From: Niallia taxi
GTDB taxonomy: Bacteria; Bacillota; Bacilli; Bacillales; Cytobacillaceae
Assembly: GCF_032818155.1 (NCBI RefSeq)
Contig: NZ_CP102590.1
Location: 496,001 to 560,000 of the forward strand
DNA length: 64,000 bases
Direction of reading: 5' to 3'
Shown: one piece after another, positions 34,552-43,630 of the stretch
Layout: each line of letters begins with the position of its first letter
How positions within the stretch are numbered: the first letter of the stretch is position 1
The notes under the pieces: model-generated
The model's database searches: none
What the model was told of the DNA's origin: nothing
The model's input: the letters and a program-made list of their open reading frames with translations, nothing else
Translations under genes and position numbers: made by a program

Positions 34552-34758
34552 TCATTTTTCTTTATAAAGCTTCCACAATTCATTCTGTTTTTTGCTTATA
34601 TTTTCATTATCTAACTTTATTTTCTTCAGTCTTCTTTTGAGCATAAGGTTTGTTGGTTCTTGCTGCAGCCTTTTTATGATTTTTATACTACGTTTTCTAT
34701 TATTAGATAATTCATTATTTAATGTTTGTATATCAAGGAGGATAAGCCTTTTATTCAT
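34552..34758 (-). CDS. Small basic hypothetical protein
   Basis: A 68-residue, highly basic, helical protein from ATG 34758 (AGAGGGAG upstream): LDIQTLNNELSNNRKRSIKI and LKRRLKKIKLDNENISKKQN suggest a coiled coil. No family recognised. The codirectional neighbours are also short unknown genes. Confidence 0.5.
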   Translation of the reverse strand: MNKRLILLDIQTLNNELSNNRKRSIKIIKRLQQEPTNLMLKRRLKKIKLDNENISKKQNELWKLYKEK

Positions 34759-34925
34759 ACGAACTCCCTCTCTTTTAATAGATTGACCTTTTAATTTACC
34801 CCAAATAATAGTCTTCAAACAAGTAACCAGTTAGTTCTTTAATACTTTTCTAGAATATCTTTAAGGATTAAAAATAAAAACAGTATCGCCTTTGTAATGA
34901 AAGGCTAATTGATTTAAATATTACT

Positions 34926-35417
34926 TCATAATTCCGTAAATTTATATTGTGCTCCTTCTACTCTATTTATATATATCACATTTTCATCCAAACCATTACA
35001 AACAGCCAAATAGCCTTCTTCAAGGTGTAAACCGACTCCAGTCAATTGTTCGAAGCATTCAATAATTTCTACCTTATCTATGCGTTTGTTAATAAATTCA
35101 GCAAGTTGCATTAACTTATTTTGTTCCCATCTAAGCAAGAAATCGGTACCATAGTAATCAATTTCCTCCGCTAAATCTATTTGATCAAATGTTATAGCGT
35201 ATTCGCCACTCTTATATGCACACAATTCCAACTGGCAATCTTCAAACCTAATTATTACGGGTAAATCATTAAACCACTCATCACTATATTCTTCCCATGC
35301 AACCAAGATATCCTTTATCATTTTACCTTTAAGACCATGTAGTCTAATTTTCTGGTCCTTTATTATTTGAGATAGTTCTGTGTAAAGTTTAGGATTGTAG
35401 CTTTTTATCCCTAGCAT
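34926..35417 (-). CDS. Hypothetical cytoplasmic protein
   Basis: A 163-residue acidic soluble protein starting at ATG 35417 after GAGGTG. It has an N-terminal helical part (YNPKLYTELSQIIKDQKIRL) and a central beta-rich part with aromatic and acidic residues (IDYYGTDFLLRWEQNKLMQL). The composition recalls small immunity-type proteins, but nothing specific is recognisable and no toxin gene is next to it. Confidence 0.6.
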   Translation of the reverse strand: MLGIKSYNPKLYTELSQIIKDQKIRLHGLKGKMIKDILVAWEEYSDEWFNDLPVIIRFEDCQLELCAYKSGEYAITFDQIDLAEEIDYYGTDFLLRWEQNKLMQLAEFINKRIDKVEIIECFEQLTGVGLHLEEGYLAVCNGLDENVIYINRVEGAQYKFTEL

Positions 35418-35585
35418 GAAATCACCTCTGAAGTAAGTTGCTGCATTACTATAATTTTAACATTAATTATTTAGCAGAAATGACTGGTTTGTTAAACTTT
35501 ATATACTTTTAACCAAAATACACCCATTTTCATATCAAGCCCTTAACGAACAGACGCTTATTTTATCCTTTTAGAAATCAAAAGA

Positions 35586-35608
35586 GCTTTTCTTCTGTCG
35601 AGAAAAGC
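35586..35608 (-). terminator. Hairpin between the hypothetical gene and the chemoreceptor gene
   Basis: GCTTTTCT and AGAAAAGC form an 8-bp stem, followed by TCTTTTGATT on the minus strand. Together with the hairpin at 35684 it accounts for most structure in the 410-bp gap. Confidence 0.5.
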
Positions 35609-35683
35609 ACCATTTAATAGGTTATTAGTTAGCTAGTTAAAACAAGCAACCTCCAAATTATTTCTGACTAATCATTAGAAAAA

Positions 35684-35710
35684 GGCGTCAATCCATAATG
35701 GATTAACACC
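35684..35710 (-). terminator. Terminator of the chemoreceptor gene
   Basis: On the minus strand GGTGTTAATCC pairs with GGATTGACGCC, followed by TTTTTC. Two G-T pairs, otherwise continuous. Confidence 0.65.
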
Positions 35711-35827
35711 TCTGTTACATCAATTACAAATTACATAATTAACACTAACATGCAATATTTTGAAATAAAGATATTAATTAGTGTATACCATTTTTTAAAA
35801 TGTGGTTACAAGGTAACTTCCCCTTAA

Positions 35828-36658
35828 TTAAATTAACTCTTTCATATAAGCAAAAACCTCTTTGCTTTGTTTTTCTAATTTTTGCATTTCCTCTAAGAAA
35901 TCTACCATTACAGTGGATTGTTCTTCAGATGATGCACTTACTTCCTCGATACTGATTTTCAAACTTTCAATGCTATTTTTTATTTCAACTAAAGATCCGC
36001 CGATTGTTCCAACTGCTTGTTTAGTATTCTCTGAAAGTTTTCTTATTTCTGTTGCAACCACTCCGAAGCCTTTTCCAGCCTCTCCAGATCGTGCTGCTTC
36101 AATTGCCGCGTTTAATCCTAATAAATTAGTTTGCGTTGAGATTCCTTCAATGATTTTCACTAAATTTCCGATTTGCTGTGTATTATCATTTGCTTTAATG
36201 GCCTGGGAAGTAATTTCATTACTTGTCGCAGATAATTCTTCTGATTGTGCAGCGACAATTTGGATTTTTTCATGAAGTGTGCTGATTATTGCATTTAATG
36301 AACTTAATTCCCGATCCAGTTTTTCTTCCACTTCTAATGTCTTGCTTATAGAGAATAAACCTACAACTTCTTTTGTTTCTTTATCTTTAATTGGTGTTAC
36401 AGTGGAGAAAAAGGGAATACCAAGACTTTCTTTCGGGACATATTCTTCTACTTTTTTCGCTTCCTTCAACGCACGAATTAAAAGTTCATTTCCTGGTACA
36501 AAAGCAGGATCGCCAACTTTTATATTTAGAGGAAGACTTGTTGATGGTGAGAAATAAATGATATTTTGTAAATCTGTAATCATAATCGCAGTAGTTTTGC
36601 CTGTTGTTTCTTTAATTATAGGTCCTAAATCAACTAAAGTTTGTAATGAATTATGCAA
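35828..36658 (-). CDS. Soluble methyl-accepting chemotaxis-type receptor (YfmS-like)
   Basis: A 276-residue protein without membrane helices. Residues 1-115 form a PAS/Cache-like sensor region ([40 protein letters not shown]). Residues 125-275 form a short chemoreceptor signalling hairpin whose tip reads [20 protein letters not shown] followed by [10 protein letters not shown]. This layout matches cytoplasmic receptors such as B. subtilis YfmS. TTG 36658 follows AAAGGGG. It likely feeds an intracellular signal to CheA. Confidence 0.85.
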   Translation of the reverse strand: MHNSLQTLVDLGPIIKETTGKTTAIMITDLQNIIYFSPSTSLPLNIKVGDPAFVPGNELLIRALKEAKKVEEYVPKESLGIPFFSTVTPIKDKETKEVVGLFSISKTLEVEEKLDRELSSLNAIISTLHEKIQIVAAQSEELSATSNEITSQAIKANDNTQQIGNLVKIIEGISTQTNLLGLNAAIEAARSGEAGKGFGVVATEIRKLSENTKQAVGTIGGSLVEIKNSIESLKISIEEVSASSEEQSTVMVDFLEEMQKLEKQSKEVFAYMKELI

Positions 36659-36838
36659 TGATTTTTGCCCCTTTCTTTATATCTTTCATATATATCGGTT
36701 AAAACACTTAACTATTAAGGACAGGAATACTAGCTATAGCGCTTACTTTAAAAGTTTTTTTAAAAAGTCCCTAAAAGCTGTGGAATGAATTAATTATCGG
36801 AACACTTTATAGCAGTAAACAGCTATGCAGACAAAAAA

Positions 36839-36856
36839 GGATTGCCATAGCAATCC
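36839..36856 (-). terminator. Terminator of the panE-like/adc-like operon
   Basis: GGATTGC and GCAATCC stem with CATA loop; TTTTTTG follows on the minus strand. Confidence 0.8.
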
Positions 36857-36866
36857 CTTCATCTGG

Positions 36867-37904
36867 TTACATCTTGTGTTTATTTATTAGCTCTTCAAAG
36901 TTTTTTATATTGGTTTTAAAATCAGGTACAGTTTGAGAATCTTCCGCAGACTTAACCAGTTTAACAACCATGTCATTAAATGGCGTTGAAATACTTGTAC
37001 CTTCTGCCATTTCGGGAACAACTCCATTGATGAAATCAATTTCAGTTTTGCGTTTTTTTTCAAGATCCTGTAGCATACTTGCCTTTAAAAGTCTTGAAGG
37101 CTCCATTACTGTCCTAAAGGTTTGAACTCGTGCAGGAACTTCTTGTTCATTTGTTACTTCTAATGAAGCGATATCGAAACCATTCATTTTTGCGAATGTA
37201 ACCCCAATAGCGTGACCAACCTTAATCGTTTCATCTGCAATATGAACGGCGCTAGTGATGCCATATTCATTATCGAGAATGTCACCATATTCGCCATTCA
37301 ATGCTGCGGATAACCCACTGAACGCATTATTGATAAGTAGTTTGGACCATTTCGTTCCAACTAAGTTGTCAGATATATGTGTTCCGCCCACAAGGTCTAA
37401 CACAGCTTTAATTTGCTTGATTCTATCTGTTGTTTCACCATTTAATTCACCGATTTGAAAGGCATACTTTTTAAATTGAGTATATTCGGTTGTTAAGCTG
37501 GATACTCCAGGCTCAATAAACGTTGCGCCAAACTCAACAGAACCTGCAATTACACGCTCTTTACCGACAATGGATGCAACATTATTCTCCGGAATACCGT
37601 TCTGTAAGGAACAAACTACACTATCCTCATCTAAAAACGGCAGTAGCTCACTAAGAACAGAGTTGTTAAATAATTGTTTCGTCAGCAGTAAAACTAAATC
37701 ATATTTGCCAGATTTATTATCTGGGGTAATAGCTTTCACCTTTGCTTGAAACTCATGTGTACCAATCACTTTAGCACCTGTTTGATTTAATGCATCTACA
37801 TGTGCCTCGAATGTATCAATTAATTCAACCTCCATTCCACCTGCACTAAGATATGCACCCACGATAGTTCCTAAAGAACCTGCTCCTAAAACAGCAATTC
37901 TCAT
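36867..37904 (-). CDS. Ketopantoate reductase family dehydrogenase (PanE/ApbA)
   Basis: A 345-residue NADP-dependent 2-dehydropantoate 2-reductase family protein: Rossmann motif IAVLGAGSLGTIVGAYLSAGG, the catalytic-Lys region near KWSKLLINNAFSGLSA, and the C-terminal ApbA domain with a helix containing FINGVV. It lies 14 nt behind an acetoacetate decarboxylase-like gene in an operon opposite a LysR regulator, which suggests a catabolic keto acid as substrate rather than pantothenate synthesis. It is longer than classical PanE (~300). Confidence 0.85.
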   Translation of the reverse strand: MRIAVLGAGSLGTIVGAYLSAGGMEVELIDTFEAHVDALNQTGAKVIGTHEFQAKVKAITPDNKSGKYDLVLLLTKQLFNNSVLSELLPFLDEDSVVCSLQNGIPENNVASIVGKERVIAGSVEFGATFIEPGVSSLTTEYTQFKKYAFQIGELNGETTDRIKQIKAVLDLVGGTHISDNLVGTKWSKLLINNAFSGLSAALNGEYGDILDNEYGITSAVHIADETIKVGHAIGVTFAKMNGFDIASLEVTNEQEVPARVQTFRTVMEPSRLLKASMLQDLEKKRKTEIDFINGVVPEMAEGTSISTPFNDMVVKLVKSAEDSQTVPDFKTNIKNFEELINKHKM

Positions 37905-37918
37905 AATAAAAATCCCCC

Positions 37919-38665
37919 TTATTTTTCCTCTAGATAGTTATATACAGGCTGTGCAGCATTTAAGGTTAAATCCGTAACAAAATGGGATGCTGAAACGACT
38001 TCTAACACAGGTAAATCTGCCAGAGGTGCCAATGCATGTTCGAATAATTGTAGGCGAGCTGGACCTGTCCATGCTTCTTTCACTTTTATATCTGTTATTT
38101 GTGTTCGTATTAAATCACAAATCCTCAATTCTCCCGTATAATCGGTTGCGATTTTCACCATAAAATTAGGACGGCAAATTTCACTTTTAGCCTTATCCTT
38201 GTCCATTTCGGCATGCTTATACCCCATTGTTGCGGTTGCTACTCGAAGGGATCCGTAATCCAATGTTCCAACTAGCGTATCAGAATCTGTATATAACTTA
38301 GGTGCCCCTAATTTCTTCGGATAAGCAGTTAGTTCACGTCCACTTGCAATTGCTGGAAAGTTGTCTACATACATAGAATGCACATAATCCCCTTCCTCTC
38401 CATTAAAGTTGACAGGAATCACTTGTCCAGCCTCCGTATAAGCACCAAGTCCAGAAACATCGGGCATCCACATAACTTCGAATTTGACTAATGGTTCCGT
38501 AATTTGAAGAGGTTCTGGCACTGCCGCACGTAAGGCTTTTTCATCTGTGCGATAAATAATATTTAGATATTCGCGATTCACAAACTTATACGGCGGCATA
38601 GGATAAGCTGGTGCAGTTAACGGTGTATTGAGATTTTGTGCTATGTTGTTTACATCTATTTTCAT
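37919..38665 (-). CDS. Acetoacetate decarboxylase family enzyme
   Basis: A 248-residue protein with the acetoacetate decarboxylase fold landmarks: FVNREYLNIIYRTD, a VHSMYVDN block and GRELTAYPKKLGAPKL. Lys117-Lys118 in that motif correspond to the Schiff-base lysine and its neighbour in the clostridial enzyme. It would decarboxylate a beta-keto acid or act as an aldolase/dehydratase on a keto acid, as some family members do. First gene of an operon with a ketopantoate reductase-like enzyme; divergent from LysR. Confidence 0.9.
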   Translation of the reverse strand: MKIDVNNIAQNLNTPLTAPAYPMPPYKFVNREYLNIIYRTDEKALRAAVPEPLQITEPLVKFEVMWMPDVSGLGAYTEAGQVIPVNFNGEEGDYVHSMYVDNFPAIASGRELTAYPKKLGAPKLYTDSDTLVGTLDYGSLRVATATMGYKHAEMDKDKAKSEICRPNFMVKIATDYTGELRICDLIRTQITDIKVKEAWTGPARLQLFEHALAPLADLPVLEVVSASHFVTDLTLNAAQPVYNYLEEK

Positions 38666-38712
38666 TAAAATGACACCTCTCCTAAGTTTTATCTATTACT
38701 TTTTCTAAACTA

Positions 38713-38729
38713 TGTAATTATCTTACATC
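38713..38729. promoter_or_regulatory. Palindrome in the divergent adc/LysR promoter
   Basis: ATGTAATTATCTTACAT: perfect 6-bp arms with a 5-nt centre, midway between the decarboxylase and LysR starts. Probable LysR binding site. Confidence 0.5.
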
Positions 38730-38803
38730 TGCATTTACATTTAATCTAATACATATTAAGATATATATATATTTATCGAAATAAATAAAGGAGTTTCAAA
38801 TCA

Positions 38804-39691
38804 ATGGAATTACTACAACTCAAATACTTTCAGACAGTTGCTTATACAGAGCATATTTCAAATGCGGCTAACCAGTTAAATATTGCCCAGCCCTCTTTAA
38901 GCTTGACTATTAAACGACTTGAGGATGAATTAGGAACTGCGCTTTTTAATAGGAATGGGAGAAATATTCAATTGAACTCCTCCGGAAGAATTTTTTTGAA
39001 GCACGTTGATAGAATTTTTATAGAGCTTGAAAATGCACAAAAGGAAATTCAAGCAGAAGAGGATAAAATGTCTCATACGATAAAAATCGCTATCTCCAAC
39101 CCAAGATTTCTTGCAGGACTAATCAGCGACTATATTAATACCTCTCCTGAATCAACGATTCACCAAGGAATAAAAGCCAAAAGTGACATTATTTCAAGCA
39201 TAAAAAAGGGGGACGTTGATTTAGGGATATCTGGTCATCTGATCGAAGACGACGAATTAGAGAGTTGTTTATTAGTAGAAGAAGATATTGTGCTTGTTTT
39301 GCCGCATACCGATAAGTATAGGGGTATAACGGAACTATCATTAAGTGAGGTTGCAAATGAGCCTTTTATCGCTTTGGCAGATAATGAGGAATACAGCGAA
39401 TTCACTACAAATCTTTGTAAAAAACATGGATTTGTTCCGAATAACATTTTTGAGGTAGATTCCTACTTACTTTTAGAAATAATTAAAGTAAATCAAGGGG
39501 TTGCACTACTTCCCATTTCAGTCTGTAGGCAATTAAAGTTAAATTATGTGAAAATCGCAGACATTTCCCCCTCCTATTCAGTCAGTCTGTCATGGATGAG
39601 AAATAAATTGCTGTCCTCATCAGAAAAAAGCTTTAAAGACTTTATTATTGCTTATTATCAAGAGAATATTAAAATGTTTAAGGTGGATTAA
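38804..39691 (+). CDS. LysR family regulator
   Basis: A 295-residue LysR protein: HTH in MELLQLKYFQTVAYTEHISN and LNIAQPSLSLTIKRLEDELG, effector domain with SDIISSIKKGDVDLGISGHL. AAAGGAG lies upstream of the ATG. Divergent from the acetoacetate decarboxylase-like/PanE-like operon with a palindrome between them, so it likely activates that operon in response to its substrate. A full copy of the dispersed repeat begins 17 bp after its stop. Confidence 0.9.
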   Translation: MELLQLKYFQTVAYTEHISNAANQLNIAQPSLSLTIKRLEDELGTALFNRNGRNIQLNSSGRIFLKHVDRIFIELENAQKEIQAEEDKMSHTIKIAISNPRFLAGLISDYINTSPESTIHQGIKAKSDIISSIKKGDVDLGISGHLIEDDELESCLLVEEDIVLVLPHTDKYRGITELSLSEVANEPFIALADNEEYSEFTTNLCKKHGFVPNNIFEVDSYLLLEIIKVNQGVALLPISVCRQLKLNYVKIADISPSYSVSLSWMRNKLLSSSEKSFKDFIIAYYQENIKMFKVD

Positions 39692-39707
39692 ATATAAATA
39701 GATGTAC

Positions 39708-40062
39708 AAAAAGAGGCTGGGACAAAAGTATGTGAATCTACGTAAAAACGGAACTATTTAATCAAAAAAACGATTAAATAGTTCCGTTTTTTAGTTTTAA
39801 TACAATGATTAGAAATCTTAGTGGAATGGAGCCGGAGGACACTCGACTACTAAGGGAAATAGAGGACGCTTTAGACCCCGACAGGCGAAGACGAGGAGGC
39901 TCAGCTTTCTCCCCGCAGAAAGCGAGAGGACGAGCGCGCAATGAAACGAACTAATATTAAACCCATATTCTATTTAGTCGTGCTTCATTTTTCAAATTTA
40001 GATGTAATTTTTATTATTCGTGTATAGAAAGTTTATCTTTTGTTTAGTCCCAGCCTCTTTTT
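39708..40062 (+). repeat. Dispersed terminator-bearing repeat, copy C (full length)
   Basis: A 355-bp element with inverted ends: AAAAAGAGGCTGGGAC at the left and GTCCCAGCCTCTTTTT (after CTTTTGTTTA) at the right. Inside are the hairpin CGGAACTATTTAATC/GATTAAATAGTTCCG with a T run, the TAGTGGAATGGAGC block, the GC-rich core and GCGCAATGAAACGAAC. No coding capacity. MITE-like in layout. It follows the LysR gene in the same orientation. Confidence 0.85.
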
Positions 40063-40086
40063 GCTTACAATTGGTTAATGAAGAAA

Positions 40087-40950
40087 TTATTTAAAGCTCA
40101 CATTATCCTTTGATATTTGCACACTTATAAAGTCACCTAATGCATGGACTACAGCTATTGTGACAACAATTGAATCCTCAGTTACATAAACAAATACCTC
40201 AGGAAAGTTCATTTTATCTGCTTCTAAAAATTTCTTAAGTAGGTCTTGATTATCTAAGCCTGCGATATACTTTTGGATTTCCTGTTTATATTCAGAGGAT
40301 TGATCTGTAACAATTTCCCCCTGTTTAAACGCTTTAACAAACGCATCATCAAGATTGACTAAATCATTTAACCTTATTTTTTCACCTGTTTCCATATTTA
40401 CAAGTGTTGAATAAGATAAGTTTATCGGATAGCTGTTGATTGGACTCGTAAGTAACCCTTCATATGTTATACTAACAAACTCATCATTTACAAATGGAAT
40501 GTGGTACTTGATTTCTCCTGTATAGCCTTCATAATAATCTTTTTCAAAATAATAACTCGCATCCTTTGTTATTACACTGTTCATTTTATTTGCCTTACCC
40601 GAATCTTCATGAGCTAATTGCGGATAACTTACATTAATATTGCCTTTTGTATATTGTTTTGAAGTGAAGCTGTTTTCCTTATAAAGTACTTTTGATTCAT
40701 CATTTGGTGCTGTTTCCTGATTTTCTACTGCACCGTTATTATCGTTCGTTTCTTGTTCTTTATTTTCTACTGTATCATTTTCAGCTTTTGTTTCTTGATT
40801 CTCCACAGCATCATTATCAGTATTCGTTTCTTGGTTCTCTACTGCATCATTTTCGGAGTTCAAATCTGAAGCCACATTACGTTCCCCGTTACTGCACGCC
40901 AATAACCACAATAGAGATACAATACCAACAATTATTATTTTTAAATACAT
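40087..40950 (-). CDS. Lipoprotein with repeated acidic linker and RsiV-like domain
   Basis: A 287-residue lipoprotein: signal peptide with lipobox LLWLLAC (Cys19), then a low-complexity linker of four imperfect repeats of the type ENDAVENQET (about 28-85), then a globular domain with YKENSFTSKQYTKGNINVSY and a C-terminal part resembling the DUF4163/DUF3298 pair found in anti-sigma factor RsiV and related surface proteins. ATG 40950 follows AGGTGATG. It would be anchored on the outer leaflet; ligand unknown. Confidence 0.7.
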   Translation of the reverse strand: MYLKIIIVGIVSLLWLLACSNGERNVASDLNSENDAVENQETNTDNDAVENQETKAENDTVENKEQETNDNNGAVENQETAPNDESKVLYKENSFTSKQYTKGNINVSYPQLAHEDSGKANKMNSVITKDASYYFEKDYYEGYTGEIKYHIPFVNDEFVSITYEGLLTSPINSYPINLSYSTLVNMETGEKIRLNDLVNLDDAFVKAFKQGEIVTDQSSEYKQEIQKYIAGLDNQDLLKKFLEADKMNFPEVFVYVTEDSIVVTIAVVHALGDFISVQISKDNVSFK

Positions 40951-41021
40951 TACATCACCTATATTGGTAAATTCGTTCACTTTAACAAATACGAAGAACC
41001 TAAATTACGATTAAATTTCTG

Positions 41022-41241
41022 TCACAAACGCGAATTCTCTTTTTTTAAACTAAATGAAAAGATAAGGCTAACAATCACATAATAAATACCTAAAATAGAA
41101 AAGCAATCTGTAGCAATTATTAATAATTCTATATGCAAAAATACGTATCGCCAACTAAATGAACTAAGCATAAATGTTATCGGAAGTACAAGAAATAGAA
41201 TAATAAAGATGAAGCTTCTTTTATTATTTATTGTATCTCAT
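41022..41241 (-). pseudogene. Possible frameshifted small two-helix membrane protein
   Basis: ATG 41241 follows AAAAGGAG but meets a stop after five codons (MRYNK). Removing one base there joins it to a ~67-codon frame with two hydrophobic helices (FIFIILFLVLPITFML and a second around IYYVIVSLIFSFS) and a basic end. The good ribosome binding site and hydrophobic pattern suggest a small gene broken near its start. Confidence 0.35.
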
Positions 41242-41299
41242 CTCCTTTTTATCCATATTATAACAAAAATAAATGGTTTATTCTTTCCTTATAAGCATA

Positions 41300-41332
41300 A
41301 ATTCCACTGCGTAAAAAGCAGCGGAATTATTT
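41300..41332 (-). terminator. Terminator of the HEAT-repeat gene
   Basis: AATTCC.CTGC pairs with GCAG.GGAATT (one mismatch), with T-rich sequence on both sides. Confidence 0.55.
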
Positions 41333-41404
41333 TTAGATTTTTTCACTCTATATTCAAACATAAATATTTATGATTTACTTCTGTCAACATTAGAATTAAA
41401 TTAT

Positions 41405-42337
41405 TTAATTACCTCCCTTCTTAAAACCTTCCTTTTCCCTCTCTGAAAGAAAATCCCACTTTTTTAATTTAATCCAATTTAATAATTTTTGAACGTTATC
41501 ATTATCATTTTTGTACTGATTTAGGAATTCAAAAGCTGGCACTAGCTCATCACTATCTATCTTTCGCTTTTTACTTAAAACTGTTTTTACTCGTTTATAA
41601 ACAGCATCTATAGCCGTTTTATCACCATGATTTTTAATTGCTAACAGAGCATAGCTTTTTACATGAGGGGAACGGTCGCCTAAAGCCTCTATATATAGTG
41701 GAAGGTATGCTGCCCCTCCTAAACTATCGAGTGCAGAGACAGCAGAACGTCTTACTTCTCCTTTTGTATTCGTGAATAATGGGAGGATATATGGAATGGA
41801 TTTTGCAGACCCAATTTTACTAAGAGAACCAAGTGCATAATAAAGATCATATTCATCTTGCGATTTTGTAATCACTTCTATAAGAGCGTCTTCTACGTCT
41901 GAACTTTTACATCTTCCAAGTGCTGAAATCGCCGAATGTCTTACCACCCATCTGTCATCTTCTAAACACTTAATAATGGAAGAAGCGTCTGGTATAACCG
42001 CTTGTTCTTCAATACTCATGAGTATGCTTTCTAACGTATGTTTATTTGTTTCCTTATCAATCTGTTTTAAAAGAATATCTACTACACGTTTATCACCTGT
42101 ATTTGCTCCAATTTTTCCTAAAGCAAAATAAATATTACTTTTGAGCGATTCTTTTTTGCTTGTTTTCAACATGTCAATGAGATAAGAGATATAGGTTGTG
42201 TCTGTCAATTCCCTAACCTTTTCATAGGCATTCCAAGAAGGAGCTCCCTCATTTGTGTAGGTTCCATCCTCTTCATTATAAATAGTGTCCTCTCCATCCA
42301 TTTCATTGATTAAATCCTGTAATTCTTTCTTATTCAT
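41405..42337 (-). CDS. HEAT-repeat protein
   Basis: A 310-residue soluble helical protein. Residues 60-240 contain five or six HEAT/PBS-lyase-type repeats, for example DDRWVVRHSAISALGRCKSS and TKGEVRRSAVSALDSLGGAA, then SPHVKSYALLAIKNHGD. The acidic N-terminus and the basic C-terminal part (about 250-310) are not repeats. Such proteins are scaffolds for protein contacts. No partner is evident nearby. A perfect 18-bp palindrome lies 30 bp upstream of the start. Confidence 0.8.
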   Translation of the reverse strand: MNKKELQDLINEMDGEDTIYNEEDGTYTNEGAPSWNAYEKVRELTDTTYISYLIDMLKTSKKESLKSNIYFALGKIGANTGDKRVVDILLKQIDKETNKHTLESILMSIEEQAVIPDASSIIKCLEDDRWVVRHSAISALGRCKSSDVEDALIEVITKSQDEYDLYYALGSLSKIGSAKSIPYILPLFTNTKGEVRRSAVSALDSLGGAAYLPLYIEALGDRSPHVKSYALLAIKNHGDKTAIDAVYKRVKTVLSKKRKIDSDELVPAFEFLNQYKNDNDNVQKLLNWIKLKKWDFLSEREKEGFKKGGN

Positions 42338-42366
42338 GATAGAAACCTCTACTCATTATTATTTAA

Positions 42367-42384
42367 ACTTATTATATAATAAGT
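42367..42384. promoter_or_regulatory. Palindrome upstream of the HEAT-repeat gene
   Basis: ACTTATTATATAATAAGT is perfectly symmetric and sits 30 bp before the start codon, in position for an operator. The rest of the 380-bp gap to the GntR gene holds no convincing gene. Confidence 0.35.
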
Positions 42385-42764
42385 GTGTATCAAGCTGACT
42401 GCAATTATATTTCTAAAAAAAGCTTAAGCCTCACACCTTAGGATTTATGCCACTTTACTTTTCGTATATTAAAGAGGAATATCTTCATTACATTTGTCAT
42501 TTCATGTACTCCTTCTAATAAAAAAACTGTCAGTTCCAAATATAGATAATTTACTGCAGGTATTTTCCACTTTTATATCTCTTTCCTCCAGATGTAATTT
42601 TCATATTCCTTTTATAATGGTTTGTGTTTTCCTGCTAATTTAATGAAAACTCCCACTGATTAAAGACAATTTCAGGGAAGTTTATATATAATAAAGTAAT
42701 AAACATGTTGAACTCACTACTTACGACCCAGATAACCTATTATTTGAAAAGGAACGGTATAAAT

Positions 42765-43397
42765 ATGGATAGATTAAAAGAAGATTCGTCAATATCGTTA
42801 AAAGATCAAGTGAAGAAAATTATTCGTGACGAAATTATTATTAATAAATTAAAACCAGGTGAACGGATCGTAGAAACAGAGGTTGCCAAAAGACTTGGGA
42901 TTAGCCAAGTTCCTGTTCGGGAGGCCCTAAGAGGCTTAGAGGAAGAAGGACTTATTCGTACAGTTAAGTATAAAGGTGCCTTTGTAACAGAGATAAATAA
43001 GACTGAAATGTATCACATTTTTTCGTTGCGAGCATCCATTGAGACAGATGCAATTGAAATAGTCACGCCAAATCTGACAAATCAAAAGCTTGGAGTGCTG
43101 TATGATATTGTCGAGCAAATGAAGAATGAAAAGCCGGATTATTTGCTTCAGGCTAAATTGGATATGGAATTTCACCGCACCATTATTGCTTGGGCAGAAA
43201 TAGCAACATTCGATAGAATATGGTCCATGCTGAATAGTCATATTCAGCGTTATATTACCATTCTCAATCCAGAAATCAGAATACTGCCTCAAGAAGTGCA
43301 TACATACCATTTAGAGCTAGTAGAAGTATTAAAGCAAAAGGATATTCAAAAATCCAAGGAAGTATTTAGGCAGCATATTATGAAAATGGTTCTGTAA
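42765..43397 (+). CDS. GntR family regulator (FadR/FCD type)
   Basis: A 210-residue regulator: winged helix (SLKDQVKKIIRDEIIINKLK, ETEVAKRLGISQVPVREALR) and an all-helical FCD domain (residues ~90-205) with the metal-ligand pattern D..FH...I and a later H in RQHIMKM. ATG 42765 is preceded by AAAGGAACGG; upstream ATGs lack a site. It precedes, in the same direction, a KduD-like dehydrogenase and a GntP permease, whose promoter carries a long perfect inverted repeat: the probable target operon. Confidence 0.85.
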   Translation: MDRLKEDSSISLKDQVKKIIRDEIIINKLKPGERIVETEVAKRLGISQVPVREALRGLEEEGLIRTVKYKGAFVTEINKTEMYHIFSLRASIETDAIEIVTPNLTNQKLGVLYDIVEQMKNEKPDYLLQAKLDMEFHRTIIAWAEIATFDRIWSMLNSHIQRYITILNPEIRILPQEVHTYHLELVEVLKQKDIQKSKEVFRQHIMKMVL

Positions 43398-43437
43398 GTC
43401 TTTTGTGCTCAATAGTATAAAGGTAGAGTGTTGATCA

Positions 43438-43524
43438 TTATATATATAACTTAAAATTATATATAATATGCATCGACACGCCCTTAAAGATTATATATAA
43501 TGTTACTAGTTATATATAATCTTT
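43438..43524 (+). promoter_or_regulatory. Operator cluster before the kduD-like gene
   Basis: TTATATATAA-type elements occur four times. The last two form a perfect 15-bp inverted repeat, AAAGATTATATATAA (43486-43500) and TTATATATAATCTTT (43510-43524), separated by 9 nt. Likely GntR sites. Confidence 0.55.
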
Positions 43525-43630
43525 ACATAAAGAGGTGTTGATCTCCAATGAAAAATGTTGTTTAACAACAAAATGATAACGGTTTCTTTTTATCAATGAT
43601 TAACAGATTTATGAAGGAGGAAATGCTACG

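Noticed and set aside
42438..42500. 20-codon peptide (MTNVMKIFLFNIRKVKWHKS) with a good AAGGAG site on the minus strand
   Set aside because: Start context is good, but the frame is tiny, nothing follows in the same direction for translational control, and no family is known.
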